64,000 bases of DNA, taken from positions 144,134 to 208,133 of the forward strand of contig NZ_CP054919.1 in the NCBI RefSeq assembly GCF_013364235.1, written 5' to 3'. The first letter of the stretch is position 1. Each line of letters starts with the position of its first letter. Origin of the DNA: Kitasatospora sp. NA04385. Lineage in GTDB: Bacteria > Actinomycetota > Actinomycetes > Streptomycetales > Streptomycetaceae. The translations under genes were made by a program, and so were the position numbers. Shown here one piece after another: positions 25,658 to 33,726 of the stretch. The notes beneath the pieces are model-generated. The model saw only the letters and a program-made list of their open reading frames with translations, did no database searches and was not told the origin of the DNA.

Positions 25658-26601
25658 CCGACCCGACCGCAGCCGCCCTGACCGGGGTGGTCCCGGTGCT
25701 GCCGACGCCGTTCACCGAGGACGAGGAGGTGGACCGGCGCTCGTTCGCCGCCCTGGCCGACCACGTCATGGGGCTCGGCGTCCCGGCCGTGATGTTCCCC
25801 GGCTTCGCCTCCGAGTACTACAAACTCGACGACGCCGAACGGCTGCTGCTGAGCCGCGACCTGGTCACCGCCGCCCGGGCGCACCCCGGCGTCACGGTGA
25901 TCGCGTCGGTGACCGCGCACGCCACCTCGGTGGCCGTCCGGCAGGCCCGCGCCTACCTGGACCTGGGGGCCGGGGCGCTCAACGTGCTGCCGCCGCACTT
26001 CCCGGCGCCCTCCGCCGACCACGTCCGCGAGCACCTGCACACCCTGCTGGCCGCCGTGGCACCGGCGCCGGTGCTCCTCCAGTACGCGCCGGAGGACGCG
26101 GCGACGCGGCTGACCCCGGCGGTGATCGGCGAGTTGGCGGCGGAGCACCCGAACCTGGTCGCCGTCAAGGTCGAGGCCCGCCCCCCGGGCCAGTTCATCG
26201 CCGACCTGCGGGCCGCGGAGCCCGCGGTGGCGTGCCTGGCCGGCAGCGGCGGCCTGTTCCTGCTCGAAGCACTGCGGGCCGGGGCGTGCGGGGTGCAGCC
26301 GGGTTCGAGCTTCGTCGAGCTGTACCTGGCGGTGTGGCGGGCCTGGTCCGGCGGGGACGAGCGGGCCGCCGCCCGCCGGTTCGCCGGCCTGCTGCCGCAC
26401 CTGGTCGGCTGGGCCACCACCCAGGAGCCCATGGTGGCCGTCGAGAAGGTCATCGCGTGGCGCCGGGGGCTGATCGCGACCCCCGTCTGCCGCCGCCCGC
26501 ACCGGGCGCTCTCCCCCGTGGCCGCCGCCTCGGTCGAGCGCTTCCTCGCCGAGTTCGCCGACGAGCTGTCCCTCCCCCACCCCGTCCGGAGCGCACGATG
26601 A
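25654..26601 (+). CDS. DapA-family (DHDPS/KDG aldolase-like) lyase
   Basis: Class I Schiff-base lyase of the DHDPS/N-acetylneuraminate lyase superfamily, 315 aa. Schiff-base Lys172 in VAVKVEA, catalytic Tyr144 in LLQYAPE, and FASEYYKL in place of the GTTGE motif at 51-58, which excludes normal dihydrodipicolinate synthase. Within a sugar-acid operon it most likely cleaves or dehydrates a 2-keto-3-deoxy acid (KDG/KDGal aldolase or 5-keto-4-deoxyglucarate dehydratase type). ATG 25654 overlaps the SDR stop (ATGA). The next gene overlaps its own stop the same way, so all three enzymes are coupled. Confidence 0.9.
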   Translation: MTDPTAAALTGVVPVLPTPFTEDEEVDRRSFAALADHVMGLGVPAVMFPGFASEYYKLDDAERLLLSRDLVTAARAHPGVTVIASVTAHATSVAVRQARAYLDLGAGALNVLPPHFPAPSADHVREHLHTLLAAVAPAPVLLQYAPEDAATRLTPAVIGELAAEHPNLVAVKVEARPPGQFIADLRAAEPAVACLAGSGGLFLLEALRAGACGVQPGSSFVELYLAVWRAWSGGDERAAARRFAGLLPHLVGWATTQEPMVAVEKVIAWRRGLIATPVCRRPHRALSPVAAASVERFLAEFADELSLPHPVRSAR

Positions 26602-27788
26602 AGATCACCCAGGTCAGCGGCTACGTACTGAAGGTCAAGGACGCCGCCTACCTCGGCGGCCACGACGCGGACGCCTCCGCCCTGCGCCGGGGCGACTACG
26701 TCCGGCACCGCTCCTACCGCTCGCTGTACTCGCTGAACACCGAGACGTTCCTGGTCCGCGTCACCGCCGAGGACGGGACGGTCGGCTGGGGCGAGGCGCA
26801 GGCGCCGCTGGTGCCCGAGGTGTGCGCCGCCCTGGTGGAACGGCTGATCGGGCCGTTCCTGCTGGGCGCGGACGTCATGGACACCGGCGCGGCCTGGCGC
26901 TCCGGCTACGACGGGATGCGGGAGCGGGGCCACCTCAACGGCTACCAGCTGGACGCCCTCGCGGCCTGCGACATCGCCCTGTGGGACGTGAAGGCCAAGC
27001 TGCTCGGCGTCCCGGTCCACGCGCTGCTCGGCGGCCGGCACCGCGCGGACGTGCCCTGCTACGTCTCGGGCCTGCCCGCCCGGGACGACGCCGAGCGGGT
27101 GGACCGGGCCCGGTCGTGGCGCGACCGGGGCTTCGACCGGTTCAAGCTCGCGCTGGGCGAGGGGATCGACCACGACGTCCGGGTCTTCGAGTCGCTGCGC
27201 ACGGGGCTGGGGGGAGACGCGGAGATCCACGTCGACGCGCACTGGCGCTACACCCCGTCGGAGGCCATCGGGCTCGGGCGCCGGCTGGAGCCGATGGGGC
27301 TGGGGTTCCTGGAGGCCCCGGTGGCGCCCGAGGACGCCGACGGGCAGGCCGAGGTGGCCGCCGCCCTGGTCGCGCCGGTCGCCGTGGGCGAGGAGCTGCG
27401 CACCAGGTACGACTTCCGGGACCGCCTGGTGCGGCGGTCCGCGGATCTGCTGCAGCCCGACGTCGGCCGGATGGGCCTCACCGAGTGCGCCGCCGCGGCC
27501 TCCCTCGCGGAGGCGTTCCACACCCCGATAGCGTTGCACCTCGGGGTCGGGCTCGGGGTGTACATCGCCGCGGGCCTCGCCCTGGCCGCCGCCGCGCCTA
27601 ACCTGGTCGTCATGGAGTACCAGCCCACGCAGTTCGCCCTGGCGCAGACGCTGCTGCGAGAACCCCTCGCCTGCGACGGGGGGTCCTACCGGCTGCCCGG
27701 GGGCAGCGGTCTGGGCGTCGACGTCGACGACGAGGCGCTGCGGCGGCACTGCACGGCGAGCTTCACCCTGACGACCGAAGACCTTTGA
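26598..27788 (+). CDS. Enolase-superfamily sugar-acid dehydratase (mandelate racemase type)
   Basis: 396 aa. Capping domain with GEAQAPLVPE, then barrel residues: K183 (FKLAL), metal ligands D213 (HVDAHWRY), E239 (FLEAP) and E265 (GEEL), D288 and H314 (ALHLGVG). This is the mandelate racemase/galactonate dehydratase arrangement with a D-H dyad base. Lysine appears as FKLAL rather than KxK. It would remove water from an aldonate or aldarate to give the 2-keto-3-deoxy acid used by the DapA-family lyase. ATGA overlap with the upstream gene. Substrate not predictable from sequence alone. Confidence 0.9.
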   Translation: MKITQVSGYVLKVKDAAYLGGHDADASALRRGDYVRHRSYRSLYSLNTETFLVRVTAEDGTVGWGEAQAPLVPEVCAALVERLIGPFLLGADVMDTGAAWRSGYDGMRERGHLNGYQLDALAACDIALWDVKAKLLGVPVHALLGGRHRADVPCYVSGLPARDDAERVDRARSWRDRGFDRFKLALGEGIDHDVRVFESLRTGLGGDAEIHVDAHWRYTPSEAIGLGRRLEPMGLGFLEAPVAPEDADGQAEVAAALVAPVAVGEELRTRYDFRDRLVRRSADLLQPDVGRMGLTECAAAASLAEAFHTPIALHLGVGLGVYIAAGLALAAAAPNLVVMEYQPTQFALAQTLLREPLACDGGSYRLPGGSGLGVDVDDEALRRHCTASFTLTTEDL

Positions 27789-27814
27789 CGCCACGAGGAC
27801 AGCAGACGAGCCCG

Positions 27815-29071
27815 ATGCCCACCAATCCAGCGACCGGACGACCGGCGGCCGAGACCCTCGGCGGCCGGTCGTCCTCCGTCAACCTCGACCTGATGCGGCG
27901 GCAGAACATGTCGGCCGTGCTGCGGCAGCTCTACGACCACGGGCCGACCTCGCGCGGCCGGCTGGCCGCCGTCACCGGGCTCACCAAGCCCGTCATCGCG
28001 CGCCTGGTCGCGGACCTGGCCGAGCGCGGGCTGGTGCGGGCGGGGACGTCCGTCCCGGCGTCCGGCCCGGGCCGTCCCACGACCATGCTGCACCTCGACG
28101 GTTCGGCGGTCGCCCTGGTCGCCGCCCAGATCACCACCGGCCGGGTGCAGGTCCGCGTCTCGGACCTGGGGCGGACCGAACTGTCCGCCCGGGAGCACCC
28201 GATCGGCCCCGACGACCCGCCCGAGGAGGTCTTCAAGCACCTGTGCCGACTCGTCAACGAGGCGTGCCGGTCGACCCGCGCCCGGGGCCGCACCGTGTAC
28301 GCCGTCGGCGTGGCGCTGGCCGCGATCATCGACCACGGCGGACGGGTGGTCAGCTCCCCGAGCCTCGGGTGGCAGGACGTCGACACGACGGGCCTGCTGT
28401 CCGAACACCTGGAGGACGGCTCCGTCCCGGTGTTCGTCGACAACGTCGCCCGGATGGCGACCCTGGCCGAGTCCCGCCTGGACCCCGGCCCCGCGTCCGA
28501 CAGCACGGTGCGGTTGGAGATCACCACCGGGATCGGCGCCGGCCTGTTCATGAACGGCCTGCTGCCGCGCGGCGTCGGCGGGTTCCTGGGCGCCATCGGC
28601 CACATCCCGCTGGCCGGCGCCACCCAGCGGTGCCTGTGCGGACGGCGCGGCTGCCTGGAGGCGCTGGTGGGCATCCACGCCCTGCTGCGGGCCGCCGCCC
28701 CGGACCTGCTCGACGCGGTCCGCTCCCCGCGCGAGTCCGCGCTGGCCGTCGCCGGGCGCGCCCAGGCGGGCGACCCGCGGGCCCTGCGCGGAATCCGCGA
28801 CACCGCCCGCTGGATCGGGCTGGGCAGCTCGGTCGTCATCAACTTCCTCAACCCCGAACGGGTCGTCATCGGCGGCTACCCCACCCTGCTGTCCCCGTAC
28901 ATGCTGCCGGTCATCGAGGCCGAGGTCGACCGGCGGGTCGTCGTCCCCGGCCTGGGCGGAACCTCGGTGTCCATGTCGGCGCTCGGCACCGAGGCCGCCC
29001 TGCTGGGCGCCGCCGAGGCCGGGGCGCAGCGGGTCCTCGACGACCCGGGCATCGTGCCGCCGTCCGCCTGA
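27815..29071 (+). CDS. ROK-family transcriptional regulator
   Basis: 418 aa. N-terminal winged helix (about 24-75, TSRGRLAAVTGLTKPVIARL) fused to a ROK sugar-kinase-like domain. The zinc motif CLCGRRGCLE (C273, C275, C280) with H263 is present, but GEIGH has become GAIGH and the ATP-site DxGxT motif is not kept. It is therefore a sugar-sensing repressor, not a kinase. I prefer ATG 27815 to the TTG at 27785 that overlaps the dehydratase stop. As the last gene of the operon it is likely autoregulatory with the MFS promoter. Confidence 0.9.
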   Translation: MPTNPATGRPAAETLGGRSSSVNLDLMRRQNMSAVLRQLYDHGPTSRGRLAAVTGLTKPVIARLVADLAERGLVRAGTSVPASGPGRPTTMLHLDGSAVALVAAQITTGRVQVRVSDLGRTELSAREHPIGPDDPPEEVFKHLCRLVNEACRSTRARGRTVYAVGVALAAIIDHGGRVVSSPSLGWQDVDTTGLLSEHLEDGSVPVFVDNVARMATLAESRLDPGPASDSTVRLEITTGIGAGLFMNGLLPRGVGGFLGAIGHIPLAGATQRCLCGRRGCLEALVGIHALLRAAAPDLLDAVRSPRESALAVAGRAQAGDPRALRGIRDTARWIGLGSSVVINFLNPERVVIGGYPTLLSPYMLPVIEAEVDRRVVVPGLGGTSVSMSALGTEAALLGAAEAGAQRVLDDPGIVPPSA

Positions 29072-29075
29072 CCGC

Positions 29076-29094
29076 CCGGCCGCGCGGCGGCCGG
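29076..29094. terminator. Short hairpin between convergent ROK genes
   Basis: CCGGCCGC (29076-29083) pairs with GCGGCCGG (29087-29094) around GCG. It lies in the 37-base gap between two convergent regulator genes ending at 29071 and 29109. Modest stem, but well placed. Confidence 0.5.
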
Positions 29095-29108
29095 GGCGCT
29101 CCGGGGCG

Positions 29109-30248
29109 TCAGGAGGCGAGTGCCGCCAGGAGCCGGGCGGAGTCGGTGTCGAACAGTTCCCGCTCCACGTGGTCGAGGGCGAGCCGGACGGCTCCGAGGG
29201 CGACGGCGTCGTGGTCGAGGGTGGAGAGCAGGATGGGGACGGGGACGAGGGTCTTGGCGTCGAGGTAGCTCTGCAGCGGGTCCAGCAGGGTCTGCCCGGC
29301 GCGGCTGAGGCCGCCGGAGAGGATGACGCACTCGGGGTCGACGCTGAGCACCAGGGCGGCGATGCCGACGGACAGGTGCGCGGCGAGTTCGTCGATGCGG
29401 GCCCGGGCGCCGGGGTCTCCGGCGGCGGCGGCCCGCAGGGTGCTCCTGCGGTCCTCGGGCCAGCCGTCCATGGCGTCCAGCGCCGCCTGCCAGCGGGACT
29501 CCGCCAGCACGCCGATCTCGCCGGCCGCGCCGTGCGCACCCTGGAGCACCGAACCGTTCAGGACGATGCCGGACGTGATGTAGCGTCCGGCGACGATGTT
29601 GACGAAGTTGTCGATCTCACGGCCGGTGCCGTGCCACCGTTCGGCGAGCGTGGCGAGCCTGGCGTCGTTGCCGACCAGGACCGGGACGCCGGGCAGCACG
29701 GCCAGGTTCTCGGCGAGCGGGTACCCGGTGGTCTGGGAGAGCCGGCTGCTGTGGGACACCCGTCCGTCCCGCCCCACGATGCCGCTGGTCGCGGCGCCGA
29801 CGGCCAGGACCTGACCGCCCCCGATCCCGGCCGCGTCGAGGGCCGAGCCGATCGCCTCCCGGGCCGCCCGGACCCGCTCGTCGGCGGACGCCCGGGAGTC
29901 CAGCGGGCCGTGGTGGCGGGCGCGCTCCGTCCCGGCCAGGTCGGTCACGAGCACGTTGACCTCGTGGACCGCCAGGTCGACGCCGACGACGTGGCCGTAC
30001 TCGGAGCGGAAGCGGTACCACTTGGCGGGTCGGCCGACCGGCCGCTCCTCCGCCTGGGGGACGAACTCCTCGGCGAGGCCGGCCCCGACCAGGGTGAGGG
30101 CGGCGTCCTCCGCGGTGTTGCGGGAGACGCCGGCCGCCTCGCCGAGTTCCTTGAGGGTCATCTGCCGGGACGTGTGCAGGGCGCGGAGCACAGCCACCGT
30201 GTTGATCCGCTGCAGCAGCATCCGGTCGCCGCCTGCCGATCGTCCCAT
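29109..30248 (-). CDS. ROK-family transcriptional regulator of the adjacent importer
   Basis: 379 aa. Winged helix at about 13-55 (TLKELGEAAGVSRNTAEDAA) followed by a ROK domain with VGVDLAVHEV, ATSGIVGRDG, NDARLATLAERW and GAAGEIG. The CxCGxxGC zinc motif is missing, unlike the ROK protein at 27815, and the region reads HGAAGEIGVLAESRW. ATG 30248 follows a GGGGGCAGGAC purine stretch. Transcribed divergently from the ABC importer starting at 30462, with a palindrome at 30295-30326 between them, so local repression lifted by the imported sugar is likely. Confidence 0.9.
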   Translation of the reverse strand: MGRSAGGDRMLLQRINTVAVLRALHTSRQMTLKELGEAAGVSRNTAEDAALTLVGAGLAEEFVPQAEERPVGRPAKWYRFRSEYGHVVGVDLAVHEVNVLVTDLAGTERARHHGPLDSRASADERVRAAREAIGSALDAAGIGGGQVLAVGAATSGIVGRDGRVSHSSRLSQTTGYPLAENLAVLPGVPVLVGNDARLATLAERWHGTGREIDNFVNIVAGRYITSGIVLNGSVLQGAHGAAGEIGVLAESRWQAALDAMDGWPEDRRSTLRAAAAGDPGARARIDELAAHLSVGIAALVLSVDPECVILSGGLSRAGQTLLDPLQSYLDAKTLVPVPILLSTLDHDAVALGAVRLALDHVERELFDTDSARLLAALAS

Positions 30249-30294
30249 GTCCTGCCCCCTTGACATCCGCGTTGAGTGCGGAACAGACTCTAGC

Positions 30295-30326
30295 ATGTTT
30301 TTTTAGTCAATGACTCAAAAAACATT
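30295..30326. promoter_or_regulatory. Palindromic operator between ROK gene and sugar importer
   Basis: ATGTTTTTTTTAGTCA (30295-30310) is inverted in TGACTCAAAAAACAT (30312-30326), with one mismatch and one extra T about a centre at 30311. Such A/T-rich palindromes (TTT...AAA flanking a short core) are typical of ROK regulator sites. The run of T and A is striking against the very G+C-rich background. The ROK protein at 29109-30248 is the likely ligand. Confidence 0.7.
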
Positions 30327-30461
30327 ATGTGATCACCGACCGTACCCGGGGCCGAACGCCCCACCCCCACACGGAGCGCCCGCCCTCAGCCGGCCGCACC
30401 GGTTGCACGACCCCCTGCCACCTGAACCCAAGCCCCCTCGCGGGCCCGGGAAGGAACCCCC

Positions 30462-31754
30462 GTGCGTACAAGAACGCTGCTCTCCGCCACCGCCCTGGTC
30501 GCCGCCCTCACCCTGTCCGGGTGCACCGCCGGCTCCTCCGACGGCGCCAACCGGGCCGGCGGCTCGGTCACCCTGACCTTCCTGACCTTCGAGACTCCGA
30601 ACCTCACGGCCAAGTACTGGGACGACGCGATCGCCCGCGCCTCGGCCCAGGTGCCCGGGGTCACCATCAAGAAGCTGGTCGCCCCGTCGGCCGACCGCGC
30701 CGGCTACGCCAAGCAGCTCGCCGCCTCCGGTCAGCTGCCGGACATCATGATCGCGGTGTCCCCGAACGGCTTCGCCCAGGCCGGCCAACTCGCCTCCTGG
30801 ACCGACACCGAGCTCGCCGACTTCGTCTCGCCGCACTCCAACCCGATCGGCGGCAAGATCTACCAGCTGCCCTACAACACCCAGCCGATCCCGCTCGTCT
30901 ACTACAACAAGGCCGACTTCGCGGAGGCCGGCATCACCAACCCGCCGCAGACCTACGCGGAGCTGGTGGACGACAGCGCCAAGCTCAAGGCCAAGGGCAT
31001 CAACCCGTTCGTGGTCGGCGGCGGCGGCAAGGACACCTGGGCCGACATGTACCCGCTGATCGGCACGGTGGCCACCGACACCTACAAGGCGACCCCGGAC
31101 TGGCTCGCGCAGAAGGCCGCCGGCAAGACCGAGTTCACCGACCCGGCGTTCACCAAGGCCGTCAACAAGGTCGCCGACCTGGCCAAGAACGGCTACATCG
31201 ACACCTCGGGCCTGTCCCGCTCCTACGCCGACAGCGAGCAGGCGTTCCGCGACAACAAGGGAGCGATGTACCCGATGGGCTCCTGGTTCGCGGCCTCCGC
31301 CGACGCCAAGAAGCCCAACTTCGACATCGGCGTCTTCCCCTGGCCCAGCGACGACGGCTCGCTGGTGCTGCCCGCCTACACCGGCGGCGGCATGTCGGTC
31401 TCCTCGAAGGCCGCCAACGTCGACCTGGCCAAGAAGTGGGCGCTGGCCTTCATGCTCGACAAGACCTCGCTGGACAACTCGGTGAAGACCGACGGCTCGA
31501 TCATCGCCATCAAGGGCTACACCCCGCCCGCCGACATGGGCCCCGTCTACAACGCGACCGTCGACGTCTACCAGCAGGCGGTCGCGAAGAACGCGATCGT
31601 CGACTCCTTCTCCATCGAGACCGGCGACGGCTCGATGCCGGCCGGCGTGGCCGACAAGGCCGCGGCCGGAGTCGCCGACCTGATCAACGGCCGGAAGAAC
31701 GCCGACCAGTTCGGCGCGTTCCTCGACGACGCCTGGACCAAGGCGACCCAGTGA
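30462..31754 (+). CDS. ABC sugar-binding lipoprotein
   Basis: 430 aa, family 1 extracellular solute-binding protein. Lipoprotein signal with LTLSGC (Cys21). Family features include TFLTFETPN at the mature N-terminus, PDIMIAVSPNGFAQAGQL, QLPYNTQPIPLVYYNK and GAMYPMGSWFA. It binds a sugar or oligosaccharide and delivers it to the two permeases downstream. GTG 30462 lies after GGAA. A stem-loop at 31810-31833 separates it from the permeases and may favour its expression. Ligand unknown; the Gfo/Idh and GH95-like genes behind it suggest a deoxy- or methyl-sugar oligomer. Confidence 0.92.
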   Translation: MRTRTLLSATALVAALTLSGCTAGSSDGANRAGGSVTLTFLTFETPNLTAKYWDDAIARASAQVPGVTIKKLVAPSADRAGYAKQLAASGQLPDIMIAVSPNGFAQAGQLASWTDTELADFVSPHSNPIGGKIYQLPYNTQPIPLVYYNKADFAEAGITNPPQTYAELVDDSAKLKAKGINPFVVGGGGKDTWADMYPLIGTVATDTYKATPDWLAQKAAGKTEFTDPAFTKAVNKVADLAKNGYIDTSGLSRSYADSEQAFRDNKGAMYPMGSWFAASADAKKPNFDIGVFPWPSDDGSLVLPAYTGGGMSVSSKAANVDLAKKWALAFMLDKTSLDNSVKTDGSIIAIKGYTPPADMGPVYNATVDVYQQAVAKNAIVDSFSIETGDGSMPAGVADKAAAGVADLINGRKNADQFGAFLDDAWTKATQ

Positions 31755-31809
31755 CACGCCCCGCCACCCCCACCGACCTGCCGGCGGGCAGGGGCGGCGC
31801 CGAGCGCGC

Positions 31810-31833
31810 CCCCGGGCGCCAGGGCGCCCGGGG
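31810..31833 (+). terminator. Intra-operon hairpin after the binding-protein gene
   Basis: CCCCGGGCGCC (31810-31820) pairs perfectly with GGCGCCCGGGG (31823-31833) with a 2-base centre, inside the gap between binding protein and permease. Such stems often stabilise the upstream message or attenuate the permeases, giving binding protein in excess. Confidence 0.6.
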
Positions 31834-31858
31834 AGCAGCAGACCAGGAGATTCCCCAC

Positions 31859-32836
31859 ATGACCGCGGAAACGGCCCGCCGGACGGGCACCGGCTCCGGT
31901 GGCCGCAGGCCGGGCACGGGCCGGGCGACCGGCCGGGCGACCGGCCGGGCGACCGGCCGGCGCCGCTCGGCGAAGGCCCTGCACTTCCTGACGTTCGGCG
32001 CACCCGGCCTGCTCGTCTACCTCGCCTTCGTGCTGGTCCCCATCGCCATGACGGTGTCGACCAGCTTCACCAACCGCAACCCCGCCAACCCGCCGACCTC
32101 GTGGATCGGCCTGCGGAACTACACCCGCCTCTTCCAGGACAGCGACTTCACCAACGCCCTGGGGAACACCGTGATCGTCACGGTCATCGTGACCGTCGCG
32201 GCCAACGCGCTCGGGCTGGCCATCGCGCTGCTCCTCGACCGGCCGGGCTGGCTCTACAACCTCCTGCGCTCGGTGTTCTTCACCCCGGTCGTGCTGTCCT
32301 CGGTGGTGGTGTCCGTCATCTGGCAGGCGATCCTGGCCGACGACGGCCTGCTGGACACCCTGCTGCGCGGCCTCGGGGTGACGGACCCGCCGGGCTGGCT
32401 GTCCGATCCCGACATCGCCCTGTACTCGGTCGCGTTCATCATCACCTGGCAGGTGCTGGGCTTCTGCGTGGTGGTCTACCTGGCCGGCCTGGCCGGCGTC
32501 CCGACCGAACTCCTGGAGGCCGCCGAGATCGACGGCGCCGGTCGGCTCGCCCGCTTCCGGCACGTCACCTGGCCCATGCTGGCGCCGGCGGTGACCATCA
32601 ACACCGTGATGCTGCTGATCACCGGGTTCAAGGCGTTCGACCAGATCCAGGTGCTCACCAACGGCGGTCCCGGCGACGGGACCACCTCGACCATCGCCTT
32701 CCAGGTCGTCCAGACCACCTTCACCGGCAACCACGTCGGCTACGGCGCGGCCATGGCGACCCTGATGCTCGTGGTCATCGCCGTGGTCTCCGTCCTCGCC
32801 CTGCGCGTCCTGCAACGACGGGAGGTCTCCCTGTGA
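31859..32836 (+). CDS. ABC sugar transporter permease 1
   Basis: 325 aa, MalF/UgpA-type permease with six predicted helices after an unusual basic N-terminal tail built from GRAT repeats. The ATPase-docking EAA loop reads EAAEIDGAGRLARFRHVTWP (about 221-240). The conserved NGGPGDGTTS lies near 273. ATG 31859 is 7 bases after AGGAGA. Its stop overlaps the GTG of the second permease. No ATPase gene follows, so a shared MsiK-type ATPase encoded elsewhere is expected. Confidence 0.92.
   Translation: MTAETARRTGTGSGGRRPGTGRATGRATGRATGRRRSAKALHFLTFGAPGLLVYLAFVLVPIAMTVSTSFTNRNPANPPTSWIGLRNYTRLFQDSDFTNALGNTVIVTVIVTVAANALGLAIALLLDRPGWLYNLLRSVFFTPVVLSSVVVSVIWQAILADDGLLDTLLRGLGVTDPPGWLSDPDIALYSVAFIITWQVLGFCVVVYLAGLAGVPTELLEAAEIDGAGRLARFRHVTWPMLAPAVTINTVMLLITGFKAFDQIQVLTNGGPGDGTTSTIAFQVVQTTFTGNHVGYGAAMATLMLVVIAVVSVLALRVLQRREVSL
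31921..31960 (+). repeat. Three 12-bp tandem repeats inside the permease 5' end
   Basis: CCGGGCGACCGG occurs three times in direct succession (31921-31956) plus a partial copy. It encodes a repeating R-A-T-G cytoplasmic tail ahead of the first helix. A 12-bp unit keeps the frame when copies are gained or lost, so the tail length can vary between strains. Confidence 0.85.
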
Positions 32837-33675
32837 GCGCCCCGAACAGAACGGGCACCACCTCGTGGGTGCGGCCCCTCGTCGCGACCTTCGTGACGGC
32901 CGTGTTCTTCCTGCCGCTGTACGTGGTGCTGATCAACGTGTTCAAGCGCGGCCAGGACATCACCGCGCACCCGGTGGGCCTGCCGGTCCCGCCGACCCTG
33001 GACTCCGTCCGGCAGGTGACCTCCCGCCCGGACCACCTGTTCTGGTACGGCCTGGTCAACAGCGTCGAGGTCACCGCGATCTCCATCGTGGCGGTGACCG
33101 TGATCTCGGCGATGCTCGGCCACTACCTCGCGCGGTCGCGGGGCCGCTGGGCCAAGGCCGCGCTGGCGATCCTGCTCTGCGGTCTGATGATCCCGCCGGC
33201 GGTGATCCTCGAACCGGTCACCGAGGTCCTGCGCTCGCTCGGCCTGATGACGACGGTCGTGGGCCTGGTCCTGGTCAACGTCGGCTACTACGTGCCGTTC
33301 GGCGTCTTCGTCTTCATGGGCTTCGTGAAGACCATCCCGCTCGAACTGGAGGAGGCCGCGGCCCTGGACGGGGCCGGCCGGCTGCGGACCTTCTGGCAGG
33401 TCGTCTTCCCGCTGCTGCGGCCCGCCTCGGCCAGCGTGCTGATCTTCCTCGGGGTGTGGGTCTGGAACGACTTCCTCAACCCGCTGATCCTGCTGGGACC
33501 GGCCGAGGGCACCACGGTCACGGTCGGCATCTACCGGGCGATCGGCGAGCACCAGAGCGACTTCGGCCAGGTGTTCGCGCTGATGTTCCTCGCGACCCTG
33601 CCGGTCCTGGTCTTCTACCTCGCCTTCCAGAAGCACTTCGTCAAGGGCCTCACCGGCGGCGCGACCAAGGGCTGA
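32833..33675 (+). CDS. ABC sugar transporter permease 2
   Basis: 280 aa, MalG/UgpE-type permease with six predicted helices. EAA loop EAAALDGAGRLRTFWQVVFP (about 176-195), followed by WVWNDFLNPLILL, both typical of the carbohydrate-uptake-1 group. GTG 32833 overlaps the stop of permease 1 by 4 bases. It partners permease 1 to form the channel for the sugar delivered by the lipoprotein at 30462. Confidence 0.93.
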   Translation: MSAPNRTGTTSWVRPLVATFVTAVFFLPLYVVLINVFKRGQDITAHPVGLPVPPTLDSVRQVTSRPDHLFWYGLVNSVEVTAISIVAVTVISAMLGHYLARSRGRWAKAALAILLCGLMIPPAVILEPVTEVLRSLGLMTTVVGLVLVNVGYYVPFGVFVFMGFVKTIPLELEEAAALDGAGRLRTFWQVVFPLLRPASASVLIFLGVWVWNDFLNPLILLGPAEGTTVTVGIYRAIGEHQSDFGQVFALMFLATLPVLVFYLAFQKHFVKGLTGGATKG

Positions 33676-33726
33676 CCGGCCGTCGTCCAGCCCCCGCCAC
33701 GCCTCGACCTCTCTACGGAGCCCCAC

